Of a DNA stretch of 64,000 bases, positions 48,943 to 59,892 are shown one piece after another. The DNA lies in contig OX595990.1 of the NCBI GenBank assembly GCA_951394045.1, positions 3,092,549-3,156,548 on the forward strand. Direction: 5' to 3'. The notes under the pieces were generated by a model. It saw only the letters and a list, made by a program, of their open reading frames with translations. It was not told where the DNA came from and searched no databases. The position numbers were made by a program, and so were the translations under genes. The stretch is from Nitzschia sp. DOCU1. Lineage: Eukaryota > Bacillariophyta > Bacillariophyceae > Bacillariales > Bacillariaceae. The stretch's first letter is position 1. Every line of letters begins with the position of its first letter.

Positions 48943-49517
48943 GATGTACTATAGTCGTCCCACACTAACTAACAAGACGAAAATGATGATGGGGGCTGTG
49001 GCAAAATGTCCTTTTTTCTCGTGGTGTGCCATGGTGGGAAGGCCGACCATCATGGTGGCACCGGCCCAACCCCTACCTCCTGTTTTTTTCGGGCAAGTCG
49101 TCATTCATTCAGTGTCAGGCAATTGACTCCTTCGACCCACATGCCCAAGGCGCGCCCGGCGAGCGTTGCGACCCATCCATTTTCGAGCCCGAAATTCCGG
49201 GATGCGATTTATTTAGCACTATACCACATATACCCAATCGGTATGTACGACTGAAAACCGTTGAATGCTACATACGGACGGACGACGTGTGAGAAAAAAA
49301 TGGTGTGACGAGCGAGATGAAGATGAGAAGACGGAAAGGCGTGTTGTTGCTATCGTGCACATGCTCCTGCTTACTACACATATCTCAAATACCATCCGGC
49401 AACAAACGAAGGCAACCAGAATAGGTAGACTTCGCGTCCGTGCTGTCACTACTCGAATTCGGTAGCTTAGAATAGCCATTCGAATAACAGCAGCAGCACA
49501 ACAAATTACGAGTTAAA
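48943..49517. other. Divergent promoter region, Orai-like / GH36
   Basis: Between two divergent starts. No gene supported; short frames only. Confidence 0.4.
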
Positions 49518-52500
49518 ATGACCTCTTCCGCTGCTGCTGAAGTGCCAATGGTGCCCATGAGGAGTTCCAGTCGGCCAATGGAACCACGAGACGAAGAGGA
49601 AGAGTGGGTTTTCTCCTTGGCCTTGCCGTTTGCCGATCAAAAGGTGGTTCGACTTGTTACCAAACACGAAGCCACAGAAAGTACTTCTTCTACTATTACT
49701 ACTAAAGATTCCACGGCGGCAACTAGCACGTTAAACGACGAAGAATTCTCAGCGCCAAACGAAACCAAATCCTTGTTGGATGCCGTGGACGATGATGACG
49801 ACGAGGATGATAATAATGGTGCAGCACTTTTGTCATCACAGAGTTGTTGGAAGTTTGAATCGCCTCGAGGACGCAGTTTTCAATCGAATATTTTATTGCA
49901 ACTTTCTTATCGGCCGGCCTGGCAGGGAATTCCAGAATACACCAACACGCTCAAACAGCGTCAATTCGCTAAAGTGCTGGGGTGTTGTGGAGCATGTCGA
50001 GGACCACAAAATGATGATCCAGAACAAATTTGGGAAGTTTATGGCACAAGAGATATTGTGGATACCAAGAACCGATACGTTACCATTCGTGGTATGGGCA
50101 AGTGTCAAGCGGTATCCGTTTATCTCAAGCCGTTGTATACAAGAGAAGGAGTCGATGACGACGAAGATAATGTAGCCCAGCCGCTTTACGAGTCGGCATG
50201 GAAAGCACATAAACATCGCATGGGACAATCGTCTACAGGCAACAGTCAAGAAGATGTCTGGAGTCGTTTCACAGAACCAGAAGATTCGTTGCCACCTATA
50301 GATGACAAGCATATTGTCATTACATTTGCGGTACCAATCGAAACAGAAACAAAATATGATCCGCCTTTATTATGGAAGGTGCAATTGCCACCTCGATATA
50401 ATAAAAGAGAGGGATCGTCTTCAGCAATCATGCTGGATACTCTGACCGTCTTTGATGGATCCGTCGACCTCAAGGAACCGGCGACTCATGCATATATCCA
50501 GGGCTATCAAAGTTGGTCTTTTACTGGATCGATATGGAAGGGACAACCCCAGCCCCAGCCTGCAATGCCGAACGTCTTTAGTCGGGCCTTTAATTACGGG
50601 GGCAGTGTACCGGATCCGCCGACGACTGTATTAACATCGTCGGGACCAACCACGTCGCGGTTCAAGAGTCATTCCACACGAAATCCACCCTTTTATCATT
50701 CCGAGTTCTTTACATGCATAAGTACTGGCCGTGAACAGCTCATGGATGAGTATGGTGGGCCCGCCATGTTGTGCGGATGGATCTCGCAACATGAGCAACT
50801 CGGAGTGATTGGAATGAATTCGGATTTGTCCAAAGTTTCCATGCACGCCTCACACAAAGCCCAGGTAGTCAATGGTGGAGTCCAAACGGATTGGGCGTAT
50901 GGTCAATTGGTATCACCGCATCACTACGATGAGGAACCCATGGTTCACTTTTTGCACGCAGCGGCGGCCTACAATCAAGCCAAGCCGTTGCAAAATGGTC
51001 CGCTACTAACAGGATGGTGCAGTTGGTACCACTACTACGAAAATATTTCGGCAGACAACTTGAGTACCAATTTTGGAAAACTGGCAAGTATGAAAAACAA
51101 GGTGCCTACCAATGTAGCTGTCGTAGATGATGGATACATGACGGCGTGGGGAGACTGGGACTCTTTCAAGCCAGGCAAGTTTGATGATATGGGCGTGGTC
51201 AGTCGAGACATTCAATCGCATGGTATGCGGCCTGGTATCTGGCTGGCACCATTTGCCGCCGATAAGCATTCCAAAATTGCCAAGCGTCATCCGGAATGGA
51301 TCATTCGCAATGACCGTGGTATGCCGGCCAATTCGTCCAATTGTGGCAAGTTCTTTTACGGACTAGATGCAACGAATCCTCATGTACGGCAGCATGTCTA
51401 CGAAAGTATTCGTCGGGCTGTCCAGGACTGGGGCTTTCAAGTATTGAAGATTGATTTCTTGTATGCGGCATGTTTGGAAGGAAATGGCAAGTACGACATG
51501 TCCATGACGCGAGCTCAAGCGATGCATCTGGCTCTGAAAACGATTCGAGAAGCTGCTGGTCCTGAAGTCTTTTTGATCGGGTGCGGTTGTCCCATTGGAG
51601 CGGCTATTGGATATGTTGATGGTATGCGAATTTCTGCCGATACAGGTCCGACTTGGTATCCAGCATTGCCCTTGCCATGGTGGGACCATAGCACTTTGCC
51701 AGCACTACGAGCCATGATTCGAAACAGCATGAGCCGAGCTCCGTTTGGGCATCGATGGTGGCACAATGATCCAGACTGCCTCTTGCTGGGAGAAACGACC
51801 AGCTTGACAAACGAGGAAGTGGCCAGTGCGGCTTCGATTGTAGCCATGACGTGCGGGATGATGCTTTTATCGGATGACTTGACCAAAGTCAGCATCGCTC
51901 GGATGCGTATTTTGACCAAAATTTTCCCAATGACTGGAGTGACGGCCACCGTACTAGACTTGCACACGACCAACAACAAGGGTCTTCCTTCGATAATGAG
52001 GCTTTGGTGCACCGACAAGTACAATTCGTTGGAAAATTTTAGGCAGTCGGACCTGTTTCGACAGAGCGTTCAAGAGTTTAGGCACAATGCTGAAGCAACT
52101 CATTTCGGGCGGGGTGCATCCTTCAATATGGATGAGCCCATGCCCCATCCAAATGAACGAAAGCGCAACTGCATTCCAGTAGCCCGTGGGCTTGGAACCT
52201 GGACTGTTATTTCATTGAGCAACTGGGATGATAAGCCCCGTGTCATGGAGATTCCTCACTTGGCCGTCGAGCCCCCTCCCACTTCGGGGTGGGGAACCTT
52301 GTCGTCGGCCATTGCGGCATCGGCTCCTGAAAGCCCCAAGTCGGAGAGTAATCAAGATGCTGGATATCATGTGTTTTCCTTTTGGTCGGGCAAGTATTCT
52401 TGGGTTTCTTTGGAAGACGTCTCACATACGAACGGCAAACGCGACGAACCAGTGTCGGCGTTGCGACGCCTACTGGGCCCGCATGAGACGGAAATCTTTC

Positions 52501-52865
52501 ACATTCGACCCGTTACTCCTGGTGTCCCGCAGTATGTAGGAAGCGATATCCATTTTTCATGCGGTCACGAGGTCTTATCCTTTGTGGTGCATCCGACCCC
52601 GACCCACAAGGTCGAAATCCAACTCAAGACCAATCTGAATCGCGTTGGCCACATTTTCTTGTTTGTGCCGACCGTCGATACGCGCCACGTCCAAGTGACT
52701 GTTGGAGGCAAAGCGCCAGGCCGGTGGTCCGTGGTTGGCAATGTTCCTTCGCCTGGAGGAGCTACCGTTGGCTCGTTTCAATGCATTGGACGTATTTTGC
52801 GCATCATGGTGGTCGTTCATGGAGACAAGTCCGAAATGGACGGACTTGTTGAAGTTGAATACTAA
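49518..52865 (+). CDS. Glycoside hydrolase family 36-like alpha-galactosidase
   Basis: A 1115-aa single-exon protein starting at the ATG at 49518. The catalytic barrel shows GWCSWYHYYENISADNL, VVDDGYMTAWGDWD, RPGIWLAPFAAD, the nucleophile Asp646 in VLKIDFLYAAC and the acid/base Asp708 in MRISADTGPTW, the standard GH36/melibiase pair. Upstream, GYQSWSF (from Gly329) is the usual GH36 N-domain mark. GH36 enzymes release terminal alpha-galactose from oligosaccharides or glycolipids. The first 300 residues are longer than in typical (about 700-aa) members: disordered, acidic and Ser-rich at first, then a beta-rich region. No signal peptide is evident, so the enzyme may be cytosolic or the targeting is unusual. 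A C-terminal beta-sandwich (residues about 880-1110) follows the barrel. Confidence 0.85.
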   Translation: MTSSAAAEVPMVPMRSSSRPMEPRDEEEEWVFSLALPFADQKVVRLVTKHEATESTSSTITTKDSTAATSTLNDEEFSAPNETKSLLDAVDDDDDEDDNNGAALLSSQSCWKFESPRGRSFQSNILLQLSYRPAWQGIPEYTNTLKQRQFAKVLGCCGACRGPQNDDPEQIWEVYGTRDIVDTKNRYVTIRGMGKCQAVSVYLKPLYTREGVDDDEDNVAQPLYESAWKAHKHRMGQSSTGNSQEDVWSRFTEPEDSLPPIDDKHIVITFAVPIETETKYDPPLLWKVQLPPRYNKREGSSSAIMLDTLTVFDGSVDLKEPATHAYIQGYQSWSFTGSIWKGQPQPQPAMPNVFSRAFNYGGSVPDPPTTVLTSSGPTTSRFKSHSTRNPPFYHSEFFTCISTGREQLMDEYGGPAMLCGWISQHEQLGVIGMNSDLSKVSMHASHKAQVVNGGVQTDWAYGQLVSPHHYDEEPMVHFLHAAAAYNQAKPLQNGPLLTGWCSWYHYYENISADNLSTNFGKLASMKNKVPTNVAVVDDGYMTAWGDWDSFKPGKFDDMGVVSRDIQSHGMRPGIWLAPFAADKHSKIAKRHPEWIIRNDRGMPANSSNCGKFFYGLDATNPHVRQHVYESIRRAVQDWGFQVLKIDFLYAACLEGNGKYDMSMTRAQAMHLALKTIREAAGPEVFLIGCGCPIGAAIGYVDGMRISADTGPTWYPALPLPWWDHSTLPALRAMIRNSMSRAPFGHRWWHNDPDCLLLGETTSLTNEEVASAASIVAMTCGMMLLSDDLTKVSIARMRILTKIFPMTGVTATVLDLHTTNNKGLPSIMRLWCTDKYNSLENFRQSDLFRQSVQEFRHNAEATHFGRGASFNMDEPMPHPNERKRNCIPVARGLGTWTVISLSNWDDKPRVMEIPHLAVEPPPTSGWGTLSSAIAASAPESPKSESNQDAGYHVFSFWSGKYSWVSLEDVSHTNGKRDEPVSALRRLLGPHETEIFHIRPVTPGVPQYVGSDIHFSCGHEVLSFVVHPTPTHKVEIQLKTNLNRVGHIFLFVPTVDTRHVQVTVGGKAPGRWSVVGNVPSPGGATVGSFQCIGRILRIMVVVHGDKSEMDGLVEVEY

Positions 52866-53257
52866 GCCTGCAGTTGCATGGTCGATCATCCCTTACTTGC
52901 GACACTTCGCCTGATCCTTGAAGTTAGAACTAACGCATGATGATAGAAGAATAGACAAAAGAAACAATAGCACCGACCTGACAACAATCTTTTACTCTAG
53001 TAGGAAGGACAAACCAGGCTCTAGTAGCCGATCGATCAGTGAGCTGGATGGAATAGAAGCGTGACCCACAACGCAGTCAGGAGTGACGTCAGATACGGCC
53101 TGTCCGCCGTCCATCTCGCTCTGCCAAAAGCCAAGAAAAATCCGAAGGGCGAGAGACGATGGCATCGACACATACTCGTTCTGGGGGAAGTGGTGTGATT
53201 GGATCACCTCTAGAGTTTGCTTCTCTATAACACTCCCCGAACGTGAGTCTACACACC
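52866..53257. other. Spacer upstream of BUD13
   Basis: GH36 3' end and BUD13 promoter. A TGACGTCA palindrome at 53084-53091 is listed separately. The long minus-strand frame at 52992-53759 overlaps BUD13 and is an antisense shadow. Confidence 0.4.
53084..53091. promoter_or_regulatory. TGACGTCA palindrome (CRE/bZIP-type site candidate)
   Basis: Perfect 8-bp palindrome about 170 bp upstream of the BUD13 ATG; third occurrence in the window, again in a promoter position. Confidence 0.22.
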
Positions 53258-54811
53258 ATGCCAAGCAGTAATAGCAAATTGGATTATTTGTCCAAGTACA
53301 TTGGCGGATCCAGCAGCAACAAGAAGGAGTCGAAAAAGAAAAAGAAATCCTCCAAGAAAGAATCGAAACGACGTCAAGACGTGGCAGCGGCTCTGTACGA
53401 TGACGACGACGCGAATCACTTGCCACGGGGAAATGAGGATGACGAAGACGATGATGAAGACAGGCCCGTTGTAGTAGCAGATGTTCCTCTAGACTCATCT
53501 GCTGCCGGCGGCAGTGCATTTCAACAAGCACGGGGCACGTGGGAGCCAGTGGGGGCAACATCGTCAGCAGCAAGCAACAATACCGACACTCATGACGACA
53601 ATAACAGCGGGAAGGACCAACATGTGCAAAAACGAAGACGACACGATTCCGATAGCGATCATGATGATGATCAGCATCATCATCGTCGTCGCTCTCCCCA
53701 GCCGCAAAGAGGTCGTCGTCATGATTCTTCGGACGAGGAAAATGAACCGCGATCTTCACCGCAACAGCAACGACGGCGTCATGACTCTGATGCTGAAGAT
53801 AGTCATAGTGACCGTCCTGATGCAGCTGTTCCTGTTAAAAAGGAAACAGAAGAAGAAGCTCAGCAAACCAATCAGGGTGGTCGTAGGCGGTACGACTCTA
53901 CTTCGAGTGAGGACGCTGTCCCAGGGACGAGGCGTCGGCATGAAGACAATGACAAAATTAGCTCTAGTAGCCGGAAACGTCGATATGATTCAGATGACGA
54001 TTCGGATGCTTCCAATAAAGGCAAACCAAAAACTGTCAAAAAAGAGCAAGACGATTCTGCTGCTTCTAGCGATGCGGATGGCCCTCGGCGACGATATGAT
54101 TCCTCGGATGAAGACGACGATGAGGCGGATGGTCGAGCTCGCATGTCCACCGGGCACAAGGCAGGACTTCAAAAGTATCAAGACTTTAATCGATCTGAAA
54201 CCAAAATACAGGGACGCAAGCAGCAGGAGGCGCAACTTATGGTGGACAAGTACGGTATGGGGGAGACTGTTTACCGAGACAAGGAGGGACGAAAAACAGA
54301 GGCACCTACAAAGGATGACGGCAAAAATAAGAAGCGAGCTATTGAATTGGATCCCGAAGCCCAACAGAGATTGAATCAAGGCAGAGTCCAACGAGAAGCG
54401 GCAAGTGTACGGGAACGAGAGTTTCAAGAACTGCAAGAGTCTAGTTTTGCCCGTCATCAGGACGATGAACGGTTGGAAGCGATTCGAAGAAGTGAGATTC
54501 GAAAGGGAGATCCAATGGCGGCATATGCGGCCCAAAAGCAACGAGAAAAGAATGAGAAGAAAAAGAAGAAGAAAAAGCGATCCAAAGAGGGAGAATCGAC
54601 TGAAATGGAAGAAATGATTTCAGCAGCGCCTCCTGCAAAACCTGCTTATAAGGGCCCGCCGCCCAAGCCCAACCGATATGGCATTCGGCCGGGATATCGG
54701 TGGGATGGAGTGGACCGAGGAAATGGTTTTGAAGACAGGCTTTTGGCGAAGCAGTTTAGTGCCACTCGACAACAGGAAGAGGCGTATCGCTGGCGGTCCG
54801 CAGATATGTAG
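53258..54811 (+). CDS. BUD13: BUD13-like pre-mRNA splicing (RES complex) factor
   Basis: A 517-aa single-exon protein. The first ATG in frame is 53258 (MPSSNSKLDYLSKYIGG); the YLSKYI start is the family's N-terminal mark. The middle holds six to seven copies of an RRRHDSD/RRRYDSS repeat (residues about 125-300), the Arg-Arg-His-Asp-Ser repeats of animal BUD13. The conserved C-terminal domain runs KAGLQKYQDF, ETVYRDKEGRK, then NRYGIRPGYRWDGVDRGNGF and RLLAKQFSATRQQEEAYRW, the signature end. BUD13 acts with SNU17 and PML1 in the RES complex, promoting the first splicing step and nuclear retention of unspliced RNA. The identification is firm. Confidence 0.95.
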   Translation: MPSSNSKLDYLSKYIGGSSSNKKESKKKKKSSKKESKRRQDVAAALYDDDDANHLPRGNEDDEDDDEDRPVVVADVPLDSSAAGGSAFQQARGTWEPVGATSSAASNNTDTHDDNNSGKDQHVQKRRRHDSDSDHDDDQHHHRRRSPQPQRGRRHDSSDEENEPRSSPQQQRRRHDSDAEDSHSDRPDAAVPVKKETEEEAQQTNQGGRRRYDSTSSEDAVPGTRRRHEDNDKISSSSRKRRYDSDDDSDASNKGKPKTVKKEQDDSAASSDADGPRRRYDSSDEDDDEADGRARMSTGHKAGLQKYQDFNRSETKIQGRKQQEAQLMVDKYGMGETVYRDKEGRKTEAPTKDDGKNKKRAIELDPEAQQRLNQGRVQREAASVREREFQELQESSFARHQDDERLEAIRRSEIRKGDPMAAYAAQKQREKNEKKKKKKKRSKEGESTEMEEMISAAPPAKPAYKGPPPKPNRYGIRPGYRWDGVDRGNGFEDRLLAKQFSATRQQEEAYRWRSADM

Positions 54812-55006
54812 GGCTTGACAGCTGCATCAGTCCAACCTTCACGAGCATTGTTTGCGATTCTTCCTATGAACACTATAGCATACTCCTGACGATAGAACCC
54901 CAGGTTGCCTTGCAAAGTATTTGCTGTATCTATAGTATTCTCCTTGTTTGTCACAAAGGCGTGGAGCGGTACTAGTTGGCAGATCACCAGTAAGATGTGA
55001 TTTATT

Positions 55007-58000
55007 TTAGTAATCCTCTTTGGATTCTGTCAAGTCATTGTACCGCTCTACCCACTGGCTGACAAGACTCTCCCCCTTCAATGCCCATTCTCGCCGATTC
55101 TCAAGAGCGTAGCCTAATAATAGTGATCACGAACGAGCAAACAATCAAATGTGAGACATTGGTGTTCGAGGTGTCAGGCACACAGCCTTTCGATCCTACT
55201 CACCGAGATACTCATCACTGGAAACTCCAAATACGCCGCATTCAAACAGCTTCTTCGCCAGCGGAACGATGTAGTTGTCGAAAAACCACAACTCGCCCTG
55301 ATACCAACCATCGGCAGGGTTCTTCTCCATACGCATTGTTTTGTACGCCAAGTACATTTCGGCAAACAGTTTTTCATTCCATTTTTGATAAACGTGCCAA
55401 TGTTGCATGGTGTGGGCAACATCAGACGCTTGGATCAGGTGCTCAATCACAATGGTCGCCTTCAAGTCTGTTGTATCCTGATCCATAGCATCCTCGCTTA
55501 TCGACGAGCCCCCGATGCCAAATGCTTTGTCCCAACGCGTTTGGCGGAATTCTTTCAACTCCTTGTCAAAAATATCGGTGGCAATAACTGCGTTTACAAC
55601 CAGACTTCGGAAGCGGTCGTGGTCTTCTTGTGTAGGGAAAATACAAGCGCGAAGATCCTCGTACGACTCTTCCATCAGCAAATCCCATGCCAAATCAATC
55701 GAATTCTGCTCGGCCACACTCTTGTTATCGTAGGCACTGGCCAACTCCGAGCCTTCCGCAATCAATTGCTGGTTGCTCACACCTTGGTGATCAACATCAT
55801 GTATGATCGCTGAAAATATGATGGCACAATGAGTCAAAGGATCGCAGGAAATTCCGTAGGCAAATACATTACTATTCTGCGCAACGAAATCAGGGGAGCC
55901 CGATGGGTCGTCACTTCCTGCCATGGAGCTAGGAGAAACAATGCGACTGAGCAGTTTTTGCGTGGAAAGTGTGACATGCGCCGAATGATCTGCAAACGGA
56001 GAGTGATCAGTTGTGTTAGCAACAGCAAGAAGATAGCAAGCCAAGGTGTCCCCAACTATATCGGGCCTTACCAAAATTGTGGAAAGGGTTCGAGTTGCGG
56101 TACATGTACGCAATCGTTCGGATATAATCACGCAGCTGATCTAAGACGATGGGTGAGATCTCAATTGAGGCATTTCCACCTTGTTGGACATAATAGGCGC
56201 TGACTGCATCTGGGTTTGGCATGGCTATGGCTTCCTTGATCTCCATACGAGGCGTTCGCGTGGTGACTTCACTAACGACAGGCTCAGTACTGACAGAACG
56301 ACCGACTCCAGCAGCTTCCTGTGCTTGACGATATGCCACCAGATTTCGCAGCTGACGATGGAGTACATCAACATTCCAGTCCACCAGACGGTCAAGGCGT
56401 TCGTCGATGATCGCCTCCTCAGTGCCGTCGTTCAACTTCAACGACTGTCGAAGATCAACAGCAGTGTCGGAGGACATCGTGTCAACGGGACTTGATGAAT
56501 TAGTTGCATTGCTTGGAATGACCCAGTAGGTTTGAACCTGTCCCTTGCCCTTTGCAGCTACCAGTTCATCACGCTTAACCAGCATGCTCTCATGTCCGCT
56601 AGCCCTTAGAATCGTGGCCGTAGCTTCGCTGCACTGAATGCGCCCCTTCTCTCCAGTAGACTCCATGCGCGACGCTGTGTTCACTGTGTCACCAAAGAGT
56701 TGAAATCGCGACTTTTCACCCCGGAGTACTCCAGCAGTGACGCTTCCCGAATGAATTCCAATTCTCATTTGGAGTGTCCCGGTGTCAGGTCCAAGCGTAC
56801 TTTCGAGCTCCTTGGTGAGAACGGAGAGCTTCTCCAAGCACGAAAGAGCAAACTGAAATTGAAATGATAGTGGATGAGAGGGGAAGTATCGAAAAGCTGG
56901 AACGTCATGAAAAGCTTACCTGAGCCATTCGAATAGCATGGTCCTTCTGAGCCTCGGGAACCCCCGTGGCCGCGACGTAACAGTCACCAATAGTCTCGAC
57001 TTTGAAAATTCGTTTACGCCGGGCCTCTTTGTCAAACTTTCCATATATCGTCTCCAGCAAAATGAAAACCTGTGTCGGTTCACGGCTTGAAGACCAAGCC
57101 GTGAATCCCGCAATATCCGCGAATAACACAGTTGCGTACGGGAAAAGGTCAGCAATGGGTAATCCTTGATCAACCTTTTGCTCTCCTTCAATTCCTTTAT
57201 TGAGAAAGGCCTGGGTCGTTTTCTTGTTGCCCTTTTGATCCTCGGAAATCTGAAACAAGCGCTCGCGAACATTTGCCGGGAAGAGACTGTTCACAACAGC
57301 GCTCGTAGCAGCAGCTCGTTGCGCAGTGTCTCTTTGCCGTCTTGTGACCACCATATCATAGAAGATGAAAACAACCGAGGCAAAAAGGAATGTAGCAATG
57401 ATCATGGACGCATATAGAGCTGGTTGCGAAGTCAAGAATGCACTTTCCATCTCACTTGTGGGATATAACGTCATGCGGTAAGGACAATAGTTGACATCCA
57501 GATCAGCCCCAGAAAACGTGATTTGTCGATCGCCACCACCCGAAATATCATCAAAGTGAAAAGTAAAGTCAGCCAGCGAGTCAAATCGTTTCAGGTGTCG
57601 GTCACCTTCCCCGAGGACCCGTACGTCCTCTCCCACCACCTCATAGGTGAACACCTGGAAACAGTCATTTGAAAGTACAACCAAAATTGGTTTGGCCTGT
57701 GGGGAGAGGGAATGGACAAAAAAGTCGCTCCAATACACCACGGCAGCGAGCATTCCAACCAGGTTTCGAGGCTCTTCAATGTGATCAAAAATAGGAAAGA
57801 ATGTTATGCTGACTGGGTCTCCAAAGTCGCCCCCAAATCCGGCCTCTTCTTCTTCGTGCTCGTCGTGTTCCTCATGATCACTATCTTCGCCCCCCTGCTC
57901 CTCGCCGTCATCATGGTGCTCGTCGTCGTGATCACTTTCTTCGACCCCCTCCTCCTCACCGTCATCATGGTGCTCGTCTTCCTCGTGATCAATTTCTTCC

Positions 58001-59070
58001 TCCCCCTCTTCCTCACCGTTGTGAATATGTTCACTTGCAACTTTGGCACCAGCTTCTAGCACCGAGCGGTAGATGAAATGAAATGGATCATGAATATCAC
58101 TGACATCCGCAATCTTGCTGAATACAATCCTTGTCGTATTTGCCGATCTCCGAACGTCATCGCCAAACGAAGGATGACTCGCAATGTTGTAATTCACCAT
58201 CTCTCTATGCACAGGTGTCATTTGCCAGGCGGGGAAGTACGGACCATTCGATGTGTCCGGTACACGCACATGATCTTCTTTGCGGATAGCAAAAATATAC
58301 TCGGCACTCTCAAGAGTGGTATTGCCATGACCTTCTTCTTCGTGATCTTCTTCAGCCACTCTGCGTCCAGCGGCATCAGCTAATAGCATTCGATGCTCGT
58401 GCTCAGACTCTCCTATTTCGACAAACGTCCTTGCTTCAAACTCCTCTCCGGCTTCAATCCATTCCGTATTATTCACAGTGAACTCTTCGTACATTTCTCG
58501 TTCTTCCTGTTTTACCAGCGGCATCACGACGATCAAACCAGCTCCCGCCAGAGCTCGAGTGCTGGATGCTCGAACTTCAAACTTTGGTGCCACCACAAAG
58601 GGCCACTCATCCCCAACAATAGCCTCGGTGGACGATACCACGGCATAGTTATCAATAGCTGCAATTTTGTTTACCAATCGCGCCTCAAAGGTATCAATGA
58701 GCTTAATCGCGTTTTCCTGATAATGAGTCTCAAATTGTTCAATTTCACTATCACGGGTAACCTGGTACATGAAATAAGCCGCCAATGAAGCGCCCACTAA
58801 AAGTATAATACCCAAAATAGTACGGAGCATAACGATGCGGCGGAACTCTCTTCGAGCCGAGGCCAGTGCTGCTGCCTCGGCCGATCCCCCAACCTGGGAT
58901 GTCCCACTCGATGACCCCTGGCTGCGAGAGTTGCCAGCTCCTGAGGACGAAGAATTAATGCTCATTATTCCGGAAGCATCTGCCCCATCCTCCTGATAAC
59001 CCTCTTTTGCCAGTGCTTTGTCCATGTAGCCTTCAGGAGGGGGATTTTTGGAGCCGCGGAATTGAGTCAT
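55007..59070 (-). CDS. Receptor-type class III nucleotide cyclase fused to a cyclic-nucleotide phosphodiesterase, four exons
   Basis: Exons 59070-56920, 56852-56072, 55989-55204 and 55113-55007, all with GT-AG introns and matching phases; 1274 aa. Order: cytoplasmic Gly/Ser-rich head; TM1 (about 79-102); an extracellular or lumenal sensor (about 105-550) interrupted by a His/Asp/Glu-rich repeat tract (about 349-408); TM2 (about 552-575); class III cyclase (about 640-800) with metal Asp652 in FADIAGFT and Asp696 in ETIGDCY; PDE domain (about 960-1235) with HNFDHSAHV, IIHDVDHQG (His1041, Asp1042) and SDVAHTMQHW. Glu692 favours GTP, but the partner position is RFQLFG (Gln), where guanylate cyclases have Cys and adenylate cyclases Asp. 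One chain thus makes and breaks a cyclic nucleotide at a membrane. Splices complete the MAQ-FALSCLEKL and HNF-DHSAHV motifs, which confirms them. Confidence 0.93.
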
Positions 59071-59892
59071 TTTGCACCGAAATGAAAAGCAAACGCGATC
59101 TTCCTTGATTGAAACCACAAACGATACCGGAAGCACCAATCACACAATCAACAACAACAACAACAACAAGCTCAGATGATAGTGATAGTAACACAAGAAG
59201 ACGGCACAGAGAGTTATTGCGGTTTTGAGAAGTGAATGGTGTGAACCTCCGACTTCCGAATCTTGCACAGGAAGGCGGGGATGCTTTGTTGATGCTTTTG
59301 GAGCACCGCTACTCTAAACCTGCCCGTTGTGGGAGAAAACGCCACTGGGACAAAATACCCCAGAACGTCACGAGGGAACAACGTAGAAGGGGTCGGACAA
59401 TAGGTGATTCGCGGAAGGATGCGAATGCCATCAGAAAAGGCTTATGTGCGACTTAGGACCCATTTGAACTTACAAGCCCGATACAAAACTCCAGCTATAG
59501 AGTTCTCGTTTAGATAATTCTCCAAATAGCCCTCGCCACGTGCAGTAGCCGTATTGAGAACTATTTGGGGCTTATTTCATTTCGAAAAGAATCGCTTCTT
59601 CTGACGCACTTCCTTGCGCTCGAATGTACCACTATGGGTACAAAGGTAGATAGTAACCTTATACTAGTAGATACAACGATGCTTATCTGTCCCGCGAAGT
59701 ATATCCATCCTCGTGAATGAATACATTGGAACATAAGTAAAATTCAAACCCCCGTTGGTACTGCGACACAAAATTTAGACGCATGGCGGGCAATCAGCAC
59801 ACCGCAGAAGGCGTTGTTTTCATTATCAAAGAGTTGGATTATCCCACAACACTGTTTGGGGTATCCTTTTAACTCCTTCGGTGCTTTTGACC
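59071..59892. other. Divergent spacer, cyclase-PDE / coiled-coil gene
   Basis: Holds both promoters. A CAACAACAA tract (about 59149-59168) sits just ahead of the cyclase start. Only short ORFs without features are present. Confidence 0.4.

Noticed and set aside
52992..53759. 255-codon minus-strand frame opposite BUD13
   Set aside because: It is the mirror of the BUD13 repeats and GA-rich coding sequence; Arg/His/Cys-rich translation without domain, and BUD13 on the other strand is certain.
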